Shown here: positions 8,436-16,621 of the stretch, piece after piece
Position numbering within the stretch: the first letter of the stretch is position 1
Layout of the letters: every line of letters starts with the position of its first letter
NCBI RefSeq assembly: GCF_008017455.1
Contig: NZ_VRTY01000064.1
Location: 1-36,894, forward strand
Origin: Pontibacter qinzhouensis
GTDB taxonomy: Bacteria; Bacteroidota; Bacteroidia; Cytophagales; Hymenobacteraceae
DNA: 36,894 nucleotides
Direction of reading: 5' to 3'
Notes under the pieces: model-generated
Told to the model about the DNA's origin: nothing
Database searches by the model: none
Seen by the model: the letters and a program-made list of their open reading frames with translations, nothing else
Program-made: the position numbers and the translations under genes

Positions 8436-10136
8436 TTACTTCATTAGCTCCTGTAGTGGCCGGCCAACCGTTCCGTTCGGCTCCTGAATATATAGCCAGG
8501 AAGCAATGGTGGGCGCAATGTCAGCTACCATTACTTCTGCAGAACTTTCGCCTGGCTTTACCTGCCAGCCGTACCACACCAGCGGCACATGGGTATCGTA
8601 GTTCGAATAAGAACCATGCGTGGTGCCGGTCGGGTTCTTAGAAGATCCTCCTTCAAACCAGCCGGGGCGCAGGGTAATCAGTACATCTCCGGAGCGCTCC
8701 GCATTGTAGCCATTGGCCATTCTGTTCACCATTCCTTCGCCCCAGCCACTGCGCTGTATACTTTCGGCTGCCATCGCCCTCGATACTGCGTTAAACCTTG
8801 TTACATAATCTGCAACTGCGTCCTGAAGTTCCAACTTATTTAACTTTTTGGCTTTTATAAGCTTGTGGTTCAGGTAAAGCTGCTGGTTTGTGTACCGCTC
8901 TATCCATTTGCCAGCGCCGTATGTTTTATTTAAATAAGCTTCGGCAGAGTCTGCTATTATACTTGAGTTAGCCACTCCGGCTGGCACATTTAAATCTTTC
9001 ATGTAGCCAGGCACGTGAGCTGCTCCGTGGTCGGCAGTCAGAAACACCAGTATATTCTCTGTACCGAGCTGCTGCTCCAGGTACTGCAGGATCTCTTCAA
9101 TGTCTTTATCGAGCCGCAGGTACACATCCTGCACTTCAATGGAATTTGGCCCGAAAGTGTGCCCTACATAATCTGGTGTTGAGAAGCTTACTGCTAAAAA
9201 GTCTGTATGGTTGCCCTTCCCAAGGTTTTCGGCAGTAAGTGCCGCCAGTGCAAAATCTTTTGTAATAGAGTTACCTGCTGGTATAGAACGAATTAGCTCA
9301 TAATCTTTTTTCCTGATGGCCGGAATATTATGCGGAAAAACAGGCCGCTCCTCACCAGAAAGCCTGCCTTCCCAGGGCACATCATCGGCAGTGCTCTGTG
9401 TGTACTGCTCTATTGGCAGGAGTGTGTTCCAAACCTCATTCAGATATTTATCTGGGAGTTTCTGATCATTAAACTGTTGCACCCATGCTGGCAGTTCGTT
9501 GGCATAGTAGCTACTTGTAATCCAGTTTCCAGATGGAGAATCGAACCAATACGCACCGTTTGCCAAATGGCCTGCCGGTAAAATGGAGCCTCTGTCTTTC
9601 AGCGACAAGCCTATTACTTTAGAACCCATGTTTGTCGCCAGCCGCAGTTCGTCGGTTATGGTGGTAGTAAACAAGTTTCTAGGCGACATCAGGCCTGCAT
9701 CAGAGGTACTTCCTACTGTCTTTACTGTTTTGTCTTCTACACAATATACATATTGCCCTGTATGCCTGTTATACCAGTTATTGCCAATAATACCGTTAAT
9801 GGCAGGCACACTTCCGGTATAAATAGAGGCGTGGCCCGGAGCAGTATATGTTGGCACATAGCTATATTGTGCATACTTGAAATTAAAGCCTTTACCTACC
9901 AGCTTTTTAAATCCTCCTGCTCCGTATTGGTCCCAGTAGCGGTATAAGTAATCATATCGCATTTGGTCTACCACAATTCCAACAACAAGTTTTGGCCTTG
10001 GTATGGGGGCAGATTCAGAAAGAACCTGTGTGGTTGTTGGTGATCCTGTTTTAGATCCTGTACAGGCATTTAAAAAGCATATTGCCAGCACCACCAGCCT
10101 CAGCGGGGTAATAGTTTTAATTTTTTTAGAAGTCAT
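8436..10136 (-). CDS. pafA: PafA-type alkaline phosphatase, lipoprotein
   Basis: Periplasmic or surface phosphate monoesterase of the alkaline phosphatase superfamily (566 residues). The N-terminus is a lipoprotein signal with lipobox FLNAC (Cys25). Seen: the first metal segment VVGIVVDQMRYDY, the nucleophile region VPTYTAPGHASIYTG with the catalytic Thr98, IIGNNWYN, SLKDRGSILPAG with the Lys and Arg pair typical of phosphate monoesterases such as Chryseobacterium (Elizabethkingia) PafA, DYVGHTFGP and TADHGAAH metal ligands, and a final GTTHGS histidine. All the expected catalytic groups are present, so it should be active, supplying phosphate from organic esters. It has a TACATTTG -7 box 22 bp before the ATG and precedes ppa. 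Confidence 0.9.
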   Translation of the reverse strand: MTSKKIKTITPLRLVVLAICFLNACTGSKTGSPTTTQVLSESAPIPRPKLVVGIVVDQMRYDYLYRYWDQYGAGGFKKLVGKGFNFKYAQYSYVPTYTAPGHASIYTGSVPAINGIIGNNWYNRHTGQYVYCVEDKTVKTVGSTSDAGLMSPRNLFTTTITDELRLATNMGSKVIGLSLKDRGSILPAGHLANGAYWFDSPSGNWITSSYYANELPAWVQQFNDQKLPDKYLNEVWNTLLPIEQYTQSTADDVPWEGRLSGEERPVFPHNIPAIRKKDYELIRSIPAGNSITKDFALAALTAENLGKGNHTDFLAVSFSTPDYVGHTFGPNSIEVQDVYLRLDKDIEEILQYLEQQLGTENILVFLTADHGAAHVPGYMKDLNVPAGVANSSIIADSAEAYLNKTYGAGKWIERYTNQQLYLNHKLIKAKKLNKLELQDAVADYVTRFNAVSRAMAAESIQRSGWGEGMVNRMANGYNAERSGDVLITLRPGWFEGGSSKNPTGTTHGSYSNYDTHVPLVWYGWQVKPGESSAEVMVADIAPTIASWLYIQEPNGTVGRPLQELMK

Positions 10137-10158
10137 TTTTTGTTTAAAGGGTTTGCCA

Positions 10159-10166
10159 CAAATGTA
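10159..10166 (-). promoter_or_regulatory. Bacteroidota -7 box (TACATTTG) for pafA
   Basis: On the minus strand TACATTTG matches TAnnTTTG and lies 22 bp upstream of the pafA ATG. A TTTG occurs 13 bp further upstream, which is closer than the usual -33 distance. Confidence 0.5.
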
Positions 10167-10261
10167 GCAAGCCTATGAGCAAACTGGAATTAACCTTCTG
10201 CTAAAGATAATAATTTAACAATTTTATAATTTATTTAGCTTTTTGCAAATGTACCGCAATA

Positions 10262-10294
10262 AAAAACGCCCATCTTTAGGATGGGCGTTCCTTT
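10262..10294 (-). terminator. Terminator at the end of the atp operon
   Basis: On the minus strand a perfect stem ACGCCCATC / GATGGGCGT with a 5-nt loop is followed by TTTTTATT. It lies 20-30 bp after the atpG stop and closes the operon, so no atpD or atpC follows. Confidence 0.92.
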
Positions 10295-10313
10295 TATATA
10301 GCATTCTTAACTT

Positions 10314-11207
10314 TTATTTTGCCGCCAATGCCTCTGCACCACCAACAATTTCAAGTATTTCGTTTGTAATGGCTGCCTGACGAGTTCTGTTATACGTGAG
10401 TTTAAGCTGTTTCAGCAGTTCCCCTGCGTTTTCAGTTGCTTTGTCCATGGCTGTCATACGGGCACCGTGCTCAGATGCATTAGATTCCAGTACTGCTTTG
10501 TAAACCTGTATCTTCAGCGATTTAGGAATCAGTTCTACAATGATCTCTTCTTTAGAGGGCTCAAAAGTATAGTCTGCAGTCATAGTGTTGGCAGCTGCTA
10601 CATCTGCAGGCTGATCTTCTATAGGCAGGAACTGTTCTGTACGGACAATTTGTGTAGCTACGTTTTTGAACTCATTATAAACTAACACGACCTCATCGAA
10701 CTCCTTATTCACAAAACCATCCATGGCACGCTCTGCAGCAACACGAACAGTATCGAATGAAAGGTTTGAGAAGAGTGTGCTATATTCACCTATGGTATTG
10801 TACCCTTTCTTCATAAAGGCTTCATGGCCTTTTTTACCGATACCCAGAAAGGTAACATTGCCTGCTTCGAACTGGCTTTTGTATTTGCCTGCAACTAAAG
10901 TGGTGGCTGCTTTAATTATGTTCGAGTTAAAAGCTCCGGCCAGACCACGGTCAGAGGTAACTGCCATAATCAGAACACGGTTAACCTCGCGCTTCTCTGA
11001 GTATACATTTGTTACAGAACCCTGATCCGTAATAGCCGACAAATTTGTCAGAATACCACTCAAACGCTGCGCATAAGGGCGCATGCGCATGATGTTGTCC
11101 TGGGCACGTCTTAGTTTGGCAGCTGCCACCATTTTCATGGCTTTCGTGATCTGCTGTGTAGACGATACTGACGTAATTCGGGCTCTAACCTCTTTTAAAC
11201 TTGCCAT
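10314..11207 (-). CDS. atpG: F1 ATP synthase gamma subunit
   Basis: Central rotor shaft of F1, transmitting c-ring rotation to the alpha3beta3 head. The 297-residue product has the conserved N-terminal helix MASLKEVRARITSVSSTQQITKAMKMVAAAKLRRA in its expected form, the middle VTSDRGLAGAFN segment, and the C-terminal helix with MTAMDKATENAGELLKQL and RQAAITNEILEIVGGA. Length is normal for Bacteroidota. It is the last gene of this operon, 69 bp after atpA, with a small hairpin in that spacer and a strong terminator after its stop. Confidence 0.98.
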   Translation of the reverse strand: MASLKEVRARITSVSSTQQITKAMKMVAAAKLRRAQDNIMRMRPYAQRLSGILTNLSAITDQGSVTNVYSEKREVNRVLIMAVTSDRGLAGAFNSNIIKAATTLVAGKYKSQFEAGNVTFLGIGKKGHEAFMKKGYNTIGEYSTLFSNLSFDTVRVAAERAMDGFVNKEFDEVVLVYNEFKNVATQIVRTEQFLPIEDQPADVAAANTMTADYTFEPSKEEIIVELIPKSLKIQVYKAVLESNASEHGARMTAMDKATENAGELLKQLKLTYNRTRQAAITNEILEIVGGAEALAAK

Positions 11208-11231
11208 ATATTCGCTGTTATGAGCAAAAGG

Positions 11232-11253
11232 AGGAGCTAACGTAGCAGCTCCT
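11232..11253 (-). other. Small hairpin between atpA and atpG
   Basis: Perfect 7-bp inverted repeat AGGAGCT / AGCTCCT with an 8-nt loop in the 69-bp atpA-atpG spacer. On the transcript it is followed by only a short CCTTTTGC, so it may be a weak pause or RNA-processing site rather than a terminator. Confidence 0.4.
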
Positions 11254-11276
11254 GCCCTTTACATAACGTTTAGTAC

Positions 11277-12854
11277 TTATTTATATCTGGATGAAAGCTC
11301 TTTTGAAACCTGCTTCAGAACACCAGTGGTCTGATCATCAAGTTTACCTGCCAGCAGCGCATCAAGGGTTCCTTTGTGCTGGGCTCTCATGGTGCGCAGG
11401 AAGTCTTTCTCGAATGTTCTAACTTCTGAAACCGGCACGTTATCGAGCAAACCATTGGTAGCGCAGTAAATAATGGCTACCTGCTCCTCTACAGATACTG
11501 GAGAGAATTGTGGCTGCTTCAGTATTTCCAGGTTACGACGACCACGCTCAATTGTCAGCTTAGTAGCAGCATCCAGGTCAGAACCGAATTTGGCAAATGC
11601 TTCCAGTTCACGGAACTGTGCCTGATCCAGCTTCAGTGTACCAGCCACTTTCTTCATCGATTTGATCTGGGCAGAACCACCTACACGCGATACCGAGATA
11701 CCCACGTTAATGGCAGGACGAATACCAGAGTTGAAGAGGTTGGTTTCCAGGAATATCTGACCATCGGTAATAGAGATTACGTTGGTTGGGATATAAGCAG
11801 AAACGTCACCAGCCTGAGTTTCAATAATTGGAAGTGCCGTTAAAGAACCACCACCCTTTACCAGGTGCCTGATAGAGTCTGGCAAGTCGTTCATGTTGCG
11901 GGCAATCTCATCTGATGCACTTACCTTGGCAGCACGCTCTAATAAACGTGAGTGCAGGTAGAATACGTCGCCAGGATAAGCTTCGCGGCCCGGAGGTCTT
12001 CTTAGCAGAAGCGACACTTCGCGGTAAGCAACGGCTTGTTTTGAAAGGTCATCATAAACAACCAGTGCAGGACGACCAGTGTCGCGGAAGAACTCACCGA
12101 TAGCGGCACCTGTAAACGGCGCAAAGAACTGCATTGGAGCAGGATCGGAGGCAGAAGCCGCCACAACTACTGTATAATCCATGGCACCACCCAGCTCCAG
12201 CGCTTTCACGATCTGGGCTACAGTAGATGCTTTTTGCCCTACGGCTACATATATACAGAACACAGGCTGTCCTTTTTCGAAGAACTCACGCTGGTTCAGG
12301 ATAGTGTCAATCGCAACAGCAGTTTTACCTGTCTGGCGGTCACCGATAATAAGCTCCCGCTGGCCACGGCCAATCGGAATCATAGAGTCGATGGCTTTGA
12401 TACCAGTTTGCATTGGCTCGTTTACCGGCTGACGGAACACAACCCCAGGCGCTTTCCGCTCAAGAGGCATTTCGTACAGTTCGCCAGAAACAGGCCCTTT
12501 ACCATCTATTGGAAGGCCCAGCGTATTTACTACTCTGCCAATTATGCCATCGCCAACTCTTACCGAAGCAATACGTTTGGTTCTTTTTACAGTCGATCCT
12601 TCTCTGATGTCGCTGTAGTCGCCTAGCATTACGGCACCTACATTGTCTTCCTCTAAGTTCAGAACGAGAGCCTGAAGTCCGTTTTCGAACTCGATAAGCT
12701 CACCAGACTGTGCTTTCGAAAGGCCATAAATTCGAGCGACACCGTCACCCACCTGCAGTACTGTACCAACTTCTTCCAGTTCTGCCTCAGAACGGAAGTT
12801 TGATAGCTGCTCTCTTAGTATGGCTGATACTTCGTCAGGTCTTACTTCTGCCAT
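11277..12854 (-). CDS. atpA: F1 ATP synthase alpha subunit
   Basis: Non-catalytic nucleotide-binding subunit of the F1 head. The 525-residue protein shows the P-loop GDRQTGKT (residues 171-178), the beta-barrel domain with GDGVARIYGL at the N-terminus, the PGREAYPGDVFYLHSRLLERAAK signature region in the middle and the arginine-finger segment SVSRVGGSAQ. The start MAEVRPDEVSAILREQL is the expected N-terminus. It begins 3 bp after the atpH stop, consistent with coupled translation within the operon. Confidence 0.98.
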   Translation of the reverse strand: MAEVRPDEVSAILREQLSNFRSEAELEEVGTVLQVGDGVARIYGLSKAQSGELIEFENGLQALVLNLEEDNVGAVMLGDYSDIREGSTVKRTKRIASVRVGDGIIGRVVNTLGLPIDGKGPVSGELYEMPLERKAPGVVFRQPVNEPMQTGIKAIDSMIPIGRGQRELIIGDRQTGKTAVAIDTILNQREFFEKGQPVFCIYVAVGQKASTVAQIVKALELGGAMDYTVVVAASASDPAPMQFFAPFTGAAIGEFFRDTGRPALVVYDDLSKQAVAYREVSLLLRRPPGREAYPGDVFYLHSRLLERAAKVSASDEIARNMNDLPDSIRHLVKGGGSLTALPIIETQAGDVSAYIPTNVISITDGQIFLETNLFNSGIRPAINVGISVSRVGGSAQIKSMKKVAGTLKLDQAQFRELEAFAKFGSDLDAATKLTIERGRRNLEILKQPQFSPVSVEEQVAIIYCATNGLLDNVPVSEVRTFEKDFLRTMRAQHKGTLDALLAGKLDDQTTGVLKQVSKELSSRYK

Positions 12855-12856
12855 GA

Positions 12857-13414
12857 TTATAATTTGTTGATATAGGGGTTGTCTTTAAAATTATTTTTCA
12901 GCTTGTTGAGGCTATGCCTCACAGAGCTGTCGTATTGTTTATCGCCCACGCGCAGCACAAAGCCACCAATAAGCGACGGATCAACTTTTTCTATAAGTTG
13001 AATTGATTTTCCAGTCTGCACAGTTAGCTGCATAATAATCTGCTCGCGGAGCGCAGCCGTAAGCGGCATGGCACTGCTAACTGTAGCTACCTGAATTTCT
13101 TTCAGCTCGTTGTACTGGTTTTGAAACTCAACAGCCACAGCCTCCAGAATCGGCTCGCGTCTTTTGCGGGTAATAATTCCGAAAAAGGCCAGCGTAAGCG
13201 GGTTCACTTTTTTCCCGAAAACAGACGTAATAATGGCCAGCTTCTTATCTGATTTTATAATTGGGTTCTGAAGCAGCAGTTGAAAATCTCTGTTCTGAGA
13301 TACTACCTGAGAGAACAGTTGCAGATCAGCTTGCACCTGTTCCAGCACATTTCTTTCAGAAGCTAATTCGATCAGCGACTTGGCGTACCTGGAAGCAACT
13401 CTAATATCTGACAT
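12857..13414 (-). CDS. atpH: F1 ATP synthase delta subunit
   Basis: Peripheral stalk subunit joining the b subunit to the top of F1 (OSCP equivalent). About 185 residues, with the usual N-terminal ASRYAKSLIELA and the C-terminal VDPSLIGGFVLRVGDKQYDSSVRHSLNKL signature. The open frame reaches a TTG at 13432, but the ATG at 13414 gives MSDIRVASRYAKSL, which matches the family start, so I use it. It lies between atpF and atpA, with atpA starting 3 bp after its stop. Confidence 0.95.
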   Translation of the reverse strand: MSDIRVASRYAKSLIELASERNVLEQVQADLQLFSQVVSQNRDFQLLLQNPIIKSDKKLAIITSVFGKKVNPLTLAFFGIITRKRREPILEAVAVEFQNQYNELKEIQVATVSSAMPLTAALREQIIMQLTVQTGKSIQLIEKVDPSLIGGFVLRVGDKQYDSSVRHSLNKLKNNFKDNPYINKL

Positions 13415-13466
13415 ATTGTATCTTATCAGCAATAGCGGCTATAAACCGCCATTCTTTTACAAAAAT

Positions 13467-13961
13467 TTAGTTAAGCGTTACTTCCTTAATATACTGTTGC
13501 GCCAGTACCTGCTGTGCTTTCGGGTCGCTTAACTCTTTTCTTAAGATTTGCTCTGCAATTTCTAAAGAGATAGTAGCTGCCATGTTTTTCAGTTCTGTGA
13601 AAGCGGCACGCTTCTCGTTAACAATCGCCTCACGAGCCTGAGCTATCAGGCGGGTACCTTCTTCGTTTGCTTTTTGCTTAGCCGACTCTACAAGATTGTT
13701 ACCAGCCTCTGCTGCTTCTTTCAGAATTTTGTCACGCTCTAAGCGTGCTTCTGCCAGCAACTTTTCGTTTTCTGCTTTTAAGCCCTGAATTTCGAGCTTC
13801 GCTTTTTCAGCAGCACTTAAAGCACTCTCAATTGAGGCCTCACGCTCACGAAGCGCACCCATTATGGGTTTCCAGGCAAATTTAGAAAGCAGGAACAGTA
13901 CAATAAGAAATGTTATTGTCTGCCAGAAAATTAGACCTATACCAGGGGTTACTAATTCCAT
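13467..13961 (-). CDS. atpF: Fo ATP synthase b subunit
   Basis: Membrane-anchored peripheral stalk. The 164-residue protein has one N-terminal membrane helix (about residues 7-27, in PGIGLIFWQTITFLIVLFLL followed by SKFAWKPI), then a long charged, alanine-rich coiled coil through the acidic and basic repeats of residues 35-145. Length and shape are typical. The 141-bp spacer between it and atpE contains two stem-loops. Confidence 0.97.
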   Translation of the reverse strand: MELVTPGIGLIFWQTITFLIVLFLLSKFAWKPIMGALREREASIESALSAAEKAKLEIQGLKAENEKLLAEARLERDKILKEAAEAGNNLVESAKQKANEEGTRLIAQAREAIVNEKRAAFTELKNMAATISLEIAEQILRKELSDPKAQQVLAQQYIKEVTLN

Positions 13962-13997
13962 TGTTTATTTATTTGAAAGATTGTTTCTTTTAAAATG

Positions 13998-14023
13998 GCA
14001 GCCGGCTTTACACTGCCGGTTGC
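13998..14023 (-). other. Stem-loop 2 in the atpE-atpF spacer
   Basis: GCAGCCGG pairs with CCGGTTGC (8 bp, one G-T pair) around a 10-nt loop. It lies 37 bp before the atpF start. There is no U-run straight after it on the transcript, so it is not a typical terminator. Confidence 0.55.
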
Positions 14024-14052
14024 TTTTAACTATGCTTTCTACTACAAGTTTA

Positions 14053-14088
14053 ATCTCAACGTCCGGACCATGCGTCCGGACGTGAGAT
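14053..14088 (-). other. Stem-loop 1 downstream of atpE
   Basis: A near-perfect 15-bp inverted repeat (ATCTCAACGTCCGGAC against GTCCGGACGTGAGAT, one bulged A) with a 5-nt loop CATGC, starting 15 nt past the atpE stop. The GC core CGTCCGGAC is very stable. No U-run follows, so it may protect or define the 3' end of an atpE-containing mRNA. Confidence 0.7.
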
Positions 14089-14102
14089 CAGCAAAAGCCG
14101 AA

Positions 14103-14363
14103 TTAGCCTTTGAAAGAGATTAGCAAGCAAACTACCACACCGAAAAGTGCAACACCTTCGATAAGGGCAGCAGCGATAATCATGGCAGTCTGGATTTTAC
14201 CACCAGCCTCAGGCTGACGTGCGATAGATTCCATGGCAGAGCCACCGATTCTACCAATACCCAAACCTGCGCCTAGAGCTACCAGGCCAGCGCCGATACC
14301 AGCACCCATAATCGCGAAACCAGCACCCTCAGATAGAGCTTGAAGCAGAATTGCTAATAACAT
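14103..14363 (-). CDS. atpE: Fo ATP synthase c subunit
   Basis: Proteolipid forming the rotor ring. 86 residues, two membrane helices joined by the polar loop ARQPEAGGK. Helix 1 is glycine-rich (GAGIGAGLVALGAGLGIG). The ion-binding carboxylate is Glu69 in AAALIEGVALFG; it is followed by Gly rather than Ser, and the set of side chains expected for Na+ coordination is not present, so H+ coupling is likely. Flanked by atpB (39-bp spacer) and by two stem-loops before atpF. Confidence 0.97.
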   Translation of the reverse strand: MLLAILLQALSEGAGFAIMGAGIGAGLVALGAGLGIGRIGGSAMESIARQPEAGGKIQTAMIIAAALIEGVALFGVVVCLLISFKG

Positions 14364-14402
14364 AATTGTAGTTATATATAGTTAAAAAAATAAAAATTCA
14401 GA

Positions 14403-15440
14403 TTAATGGTGGGCTCCGTCTCCGTGGCCCAGGTCGCTTACATGGTCGTGCTCCTCTACCGCGCCGCCAAAGTACATGGCCGAAAGCAGCGTGAAGATAT
14501 AAGCCTGCAACAGTGCTACAAACAACTCCAGGAAGTTCATAAAGATTGCAAAAGCAACGCTTAACGGGCCAACTGCCACACTTTGGAATATAAAGATCAA
14601 GCTAAAAAGCGAAAGGATGATAATGTGCCCTGCCGTAATGTTTGCAAAAAGACGAATCATCAGGGAGAATGGCTTGGTGATAATACCGATCAGCTCCACC
14701 GGGATCATGATCGGGGCCAGCCACACAGGAACACCCGGAGTAGCAAAAATGTGCTTCCAGTAGCTTTTGTTGCCACTAAACACTGTAATCAGCAGGGTAA
14801 GTGTTGCCAGCACCAGCGTAACCGCAATATTGCCGGTTAAGTTAGCTCCGCCTGGCATTAACCCCAGCAGGTTGTTAAACCAGATAAAGAAGAACACAGT
14901 GAGCAAATAGGGCATGTAACGCTCATATTTAGGCCCGATATTAGCTTTGGCAATTTCATCGCGGATAAAAATGATGATCGGCTCAAAGAAAGACTGGATA
15001 CCTTTTGGCGCTTTACCAGGGTTGTTTTTGTAACGACCTGCAATGGTGAAGAAAATTATCAGCAGCAGCGCCACACTAAGAAACAGGGAGGCTACGTTCT
15101 TGGTAATAGAAAAATCGAACAAGCCTGCCTGATCCGGGAGTGGCTGACCGGCGGCATTTACTCTGTAAATATGCCCGTGCTCCACTTTGTACCCGTTGTA
15201 AGGCACCATGTCGTGGTTTTCGTTGTAAAAATTATGCGATGAGAAAACCTGGAGATTACCGTTATCCAGCAGGATCACCGGCAGATAAAGGGTTGCACCA
15301 TCAGCAAAATGCCAATTGTAATCATCGGCAATGTGATGTGTGATCATATCACCGGGCTTAAACTCCCCGCCTTCCACCGGCGCATCAGCAAAAGCTGAAA
15401 TAGTTAAGAAGGAAAACAATAGAACGAATAACCTCTTCAT
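14403..15440 (-). CDS. atpB: Fo ATP synthase a subunit, with N-terminal extension
   Basis: Stator channel subunit that carries protons to the c ring. The essential helix reads FSLMIRLFANITAGH with Arg263. The protein is 345 residues, longer than the roughly 270 of E. coli: it begins with a signal-peptide-like segment (MKRLFVLLFSFLTISAFA, about residues 1-18) followed by about 90 mostly polar residues before the first core helix, and ends in a His-rich tail (EEHDHVSDLGHGDGAHH). Such an extended form is common in Bacteroidota as far as I know. It is first of the core Fo genes, downstream of two small membrane proteins. Confidence 0.96.
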   Translation of the reverse strand: MKRLFVLLFSFLTISAFADAPVEGGEFKPGDMITHHIADDYNWHFADGATLYLPVILLDNGNLQVFSSHNFYNENHDMVPYNGYKVEHGHIYRVNAAGQPLPDQAGLFDFSITKNVASLFLSVALLLIIFFTIAGRYKNNPGKAPKGIQSFFEPIIIFIRDEIAKANIGPKYERYMPYLLTVFFFIWFNNLLGLMPGGANLTGNIAVTLVLATLTLLITVFSGNKSYWKHIFATPGVPVWLAPIMIPVELIGIITKPFSLMIRLFANITAGHIIILSLFSLIFIFQSVAVGPLSVAFAIFMNFLELFVALLQAYIFTLLSAMYFGGAVEEHDHVSDLGHGDGAHH

Positions 15441-15489
15441 TAAGAATATTTTAGAAGCAAAATGTAGTGAAGTGAGCCAGCTTTTGGCA

Positions 15490-15867
15490 TCACTTTTTCA
15501 AATGCGGCCGCAAGTTAGCTAACAAACTGTAAATTTCAAACCCGGTAAACAGGAAATATAATATAAAGAAATTTAAAACGAATTGTAGTTGCTGCTCCCC
15601 TATTATATAGACATAAGCAAATATTACAGCTATACAAAGCAGCAGCCTGAACCCCATGGCACTAAAGTAATATACCTGAAAATTGTCGGCATCCTGCTCT
15701 ACCCCGAGGTTAGTTATATAGTAGGCAAACCCTGTTACAAACACAAAAAAAGCAAGCATATACCAGATGTAAGCATGTACCAGTCCGGGGCCGGTAGCCA
15801 GCTGCAAAAAAGCCAGTAATGGAATTAGCACGACCGTCAGAATGGCCAGATTCCTGTAGAAACGCAT
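15490..15867 (-). CDS. Small four-helix membrane protein in the atp operon
   Basis: 125 residues with about four hydrophobic helices (near residues 5-24, 32-52, 66-88 and 92-114) and a basic C-terminus (LRPHLKK). I do not recognise a named family from sequence motifs. It starts 4 bp after the atpZ-like stop and lies 49 bp before atpB, the place where atpI-type assembly proteins sit in other operons. A role in assembly of Fo or in Mg2+ supply is a position-based guess. Confidence 0.75.
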   Translation of the reverse strand: MRFYRNLAILTVVLIPLLAFLQLATGPGLVHAYIWYMLAFFVFVTGFAYYITNLGVEQDADNFQVYYFSAMGFRLLLCIAVIFAYVYIIGEQQLQFVLNFFILYFLFTGFEIYSLLANLRPHLKK

Positions 15868-15871
15868 ACTC

Positions 15872-16111
15872 TTATTTTTTACTGATAGATATAATAGTAA
15901 GCACCATAGAACCGATTACGCCAACAAGCAGAAATACAATGGTAAACCAGGGGTTTTCGGTCTCGAAATAGGCATCTAGTTTAATGCCGGCAAATGCCGC
16001 CACCAGAAGCGTCCCGATCATCTGAAAAGCCATACCGGAGTATTTCATGTAAGGCTTTACGTTTTGCTGCCTGTCTGCTTTTTCCTCCTTATTTTCAGGA
16101 TATTCCCCCAT
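15872..16111 (-). CDS. AtpZ/AtpI-type small membrane protein
   Basis: 79 residues: a charged N-terminus (PENKEEKADRQQNVKPYMKYSG), then two membrane helices separated by a short acidic turn (GIKLDAYFETENPWFT), the form of the AtpZ/AtpI family encoded ahead of ATP synthase genes and proposed to help c-ring assembly or Mg2+/Ca2+ transport. It is the first gene of the operon, directly behind a TAAGTTTG promoter box, and is 4 bp from the next gene. Confidence 0.8.
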   Translation of the reverse strand: MGEYPENKEEKADRQQNVKPYMKYSGMAFQMIGTLLVAAFAGIKLDAYFETENPWFTIVFLLVGVIGSMVLTIISISKK

Positions 16112-16128
16112 GCTTATTTACAAGTCTG

Positions 16129-16136
16129 CAAACTTA
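16129..16136 (-). promoter_or_regulatory. Bacteroidota -7 box (TAAGTTTG) for the atp operon
   Basis: On the minus strand TAAGTTTG matches TAnnTTTG and ends 17 bp before the ATG of the first operon gene, predicting a leader of about 10 nt. A TTTTG occurs 14 bp upstream of the box, shorter than the classical spacing. Confidence 0.55.
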
Positions 16137-16261
16137 CTTCTTTTTAAGATCAAAACGTTATTTTTAGCTTATTTCTCTCTTTTTTTAGCCTGGTTCCTGC
16201 GTTTTTATTCTCCTTTTCAGGTTAACTCAAAACTAACTAACTTTATTTACTCCTGAAAACG

Positions 16262-16319
16262 AATTTTTCTAATAAAAACGGCCTTCCAACACTTTTTCGC
16301 CCCCAACCCTGCCAAGGGT
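16262..16319 (+). repeat. 57-bp intergenic repeat, copy 6
   Basis: Forward copy, 58 bp: AATTTTTCTAATAAAAAC, GGCCTTCCAA, a C-rich variable middle and GCCAAGGGT. It is followed 101 bp later by copy 7 in the same direction. Confidence 0.8.
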
Positions 16320-16420
16320 ACCGGCTCTGGCGGAATACGCAGAAAATTTCTCGTTCTTTCTGCAGGAGCACACAAGATAGTTTAGATTGTTGAGCTAAAA
16401 TATGATAGAAGTCATACTGC

Positions 16421-16477
16421 AATTATTCGAATGAAACCAGCCTTCCAAAGCCTTTTAAGCTAAATATTGCCAAGGGT
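16421..16477 (+). repeat. 57-bp intergenic repeat, copy 7
   Basis: Forward copy, exactly 57 bp: AATTATTCGAATGAAA, then GCCTTCCAAAG, variable part and TTGCCAAGGGT. It includes the 8-bp palindrome ATTCGAAT. Confidence 0.88.
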
Positions 16478-16510
16478 CTGCCTGCCCTTTCAGGCTACTT
16501 AATTCGCTGC

Positions 16511-16558
16511 GGCTCTGCTTGAAACCAATTAGGTTTTTCATTGGTTCACTAGCAGACC
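16511..16558. other. Long imperfect palindrome upstream of porW
   Basis: Left arm GG-c-TCTGCT-TGA-a-ACCAAT pairs with right arm ATTGGT-TCA-ct-AGCAGA-CC around a 10-nt loop with a T-run. About 17 base pairs form, broken by short bulges. It could be an operator or a hairpin in a porW leader. Confidence 0.5.
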
Positions 16559-16621
16559 AGGTTTTAAGGTAATTATAGGGTTGCAATTATACAGGAACCG
16601 TTTTTATTCAGCATATTGTTG

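Noticed and set aside
11232..11253. Terminator between atpA and atpG
   Set aside because: Stem is only 7 bp and lacks a proper U-run; atpG is certainly needed with atpA, so I list it only as a small hairpin.
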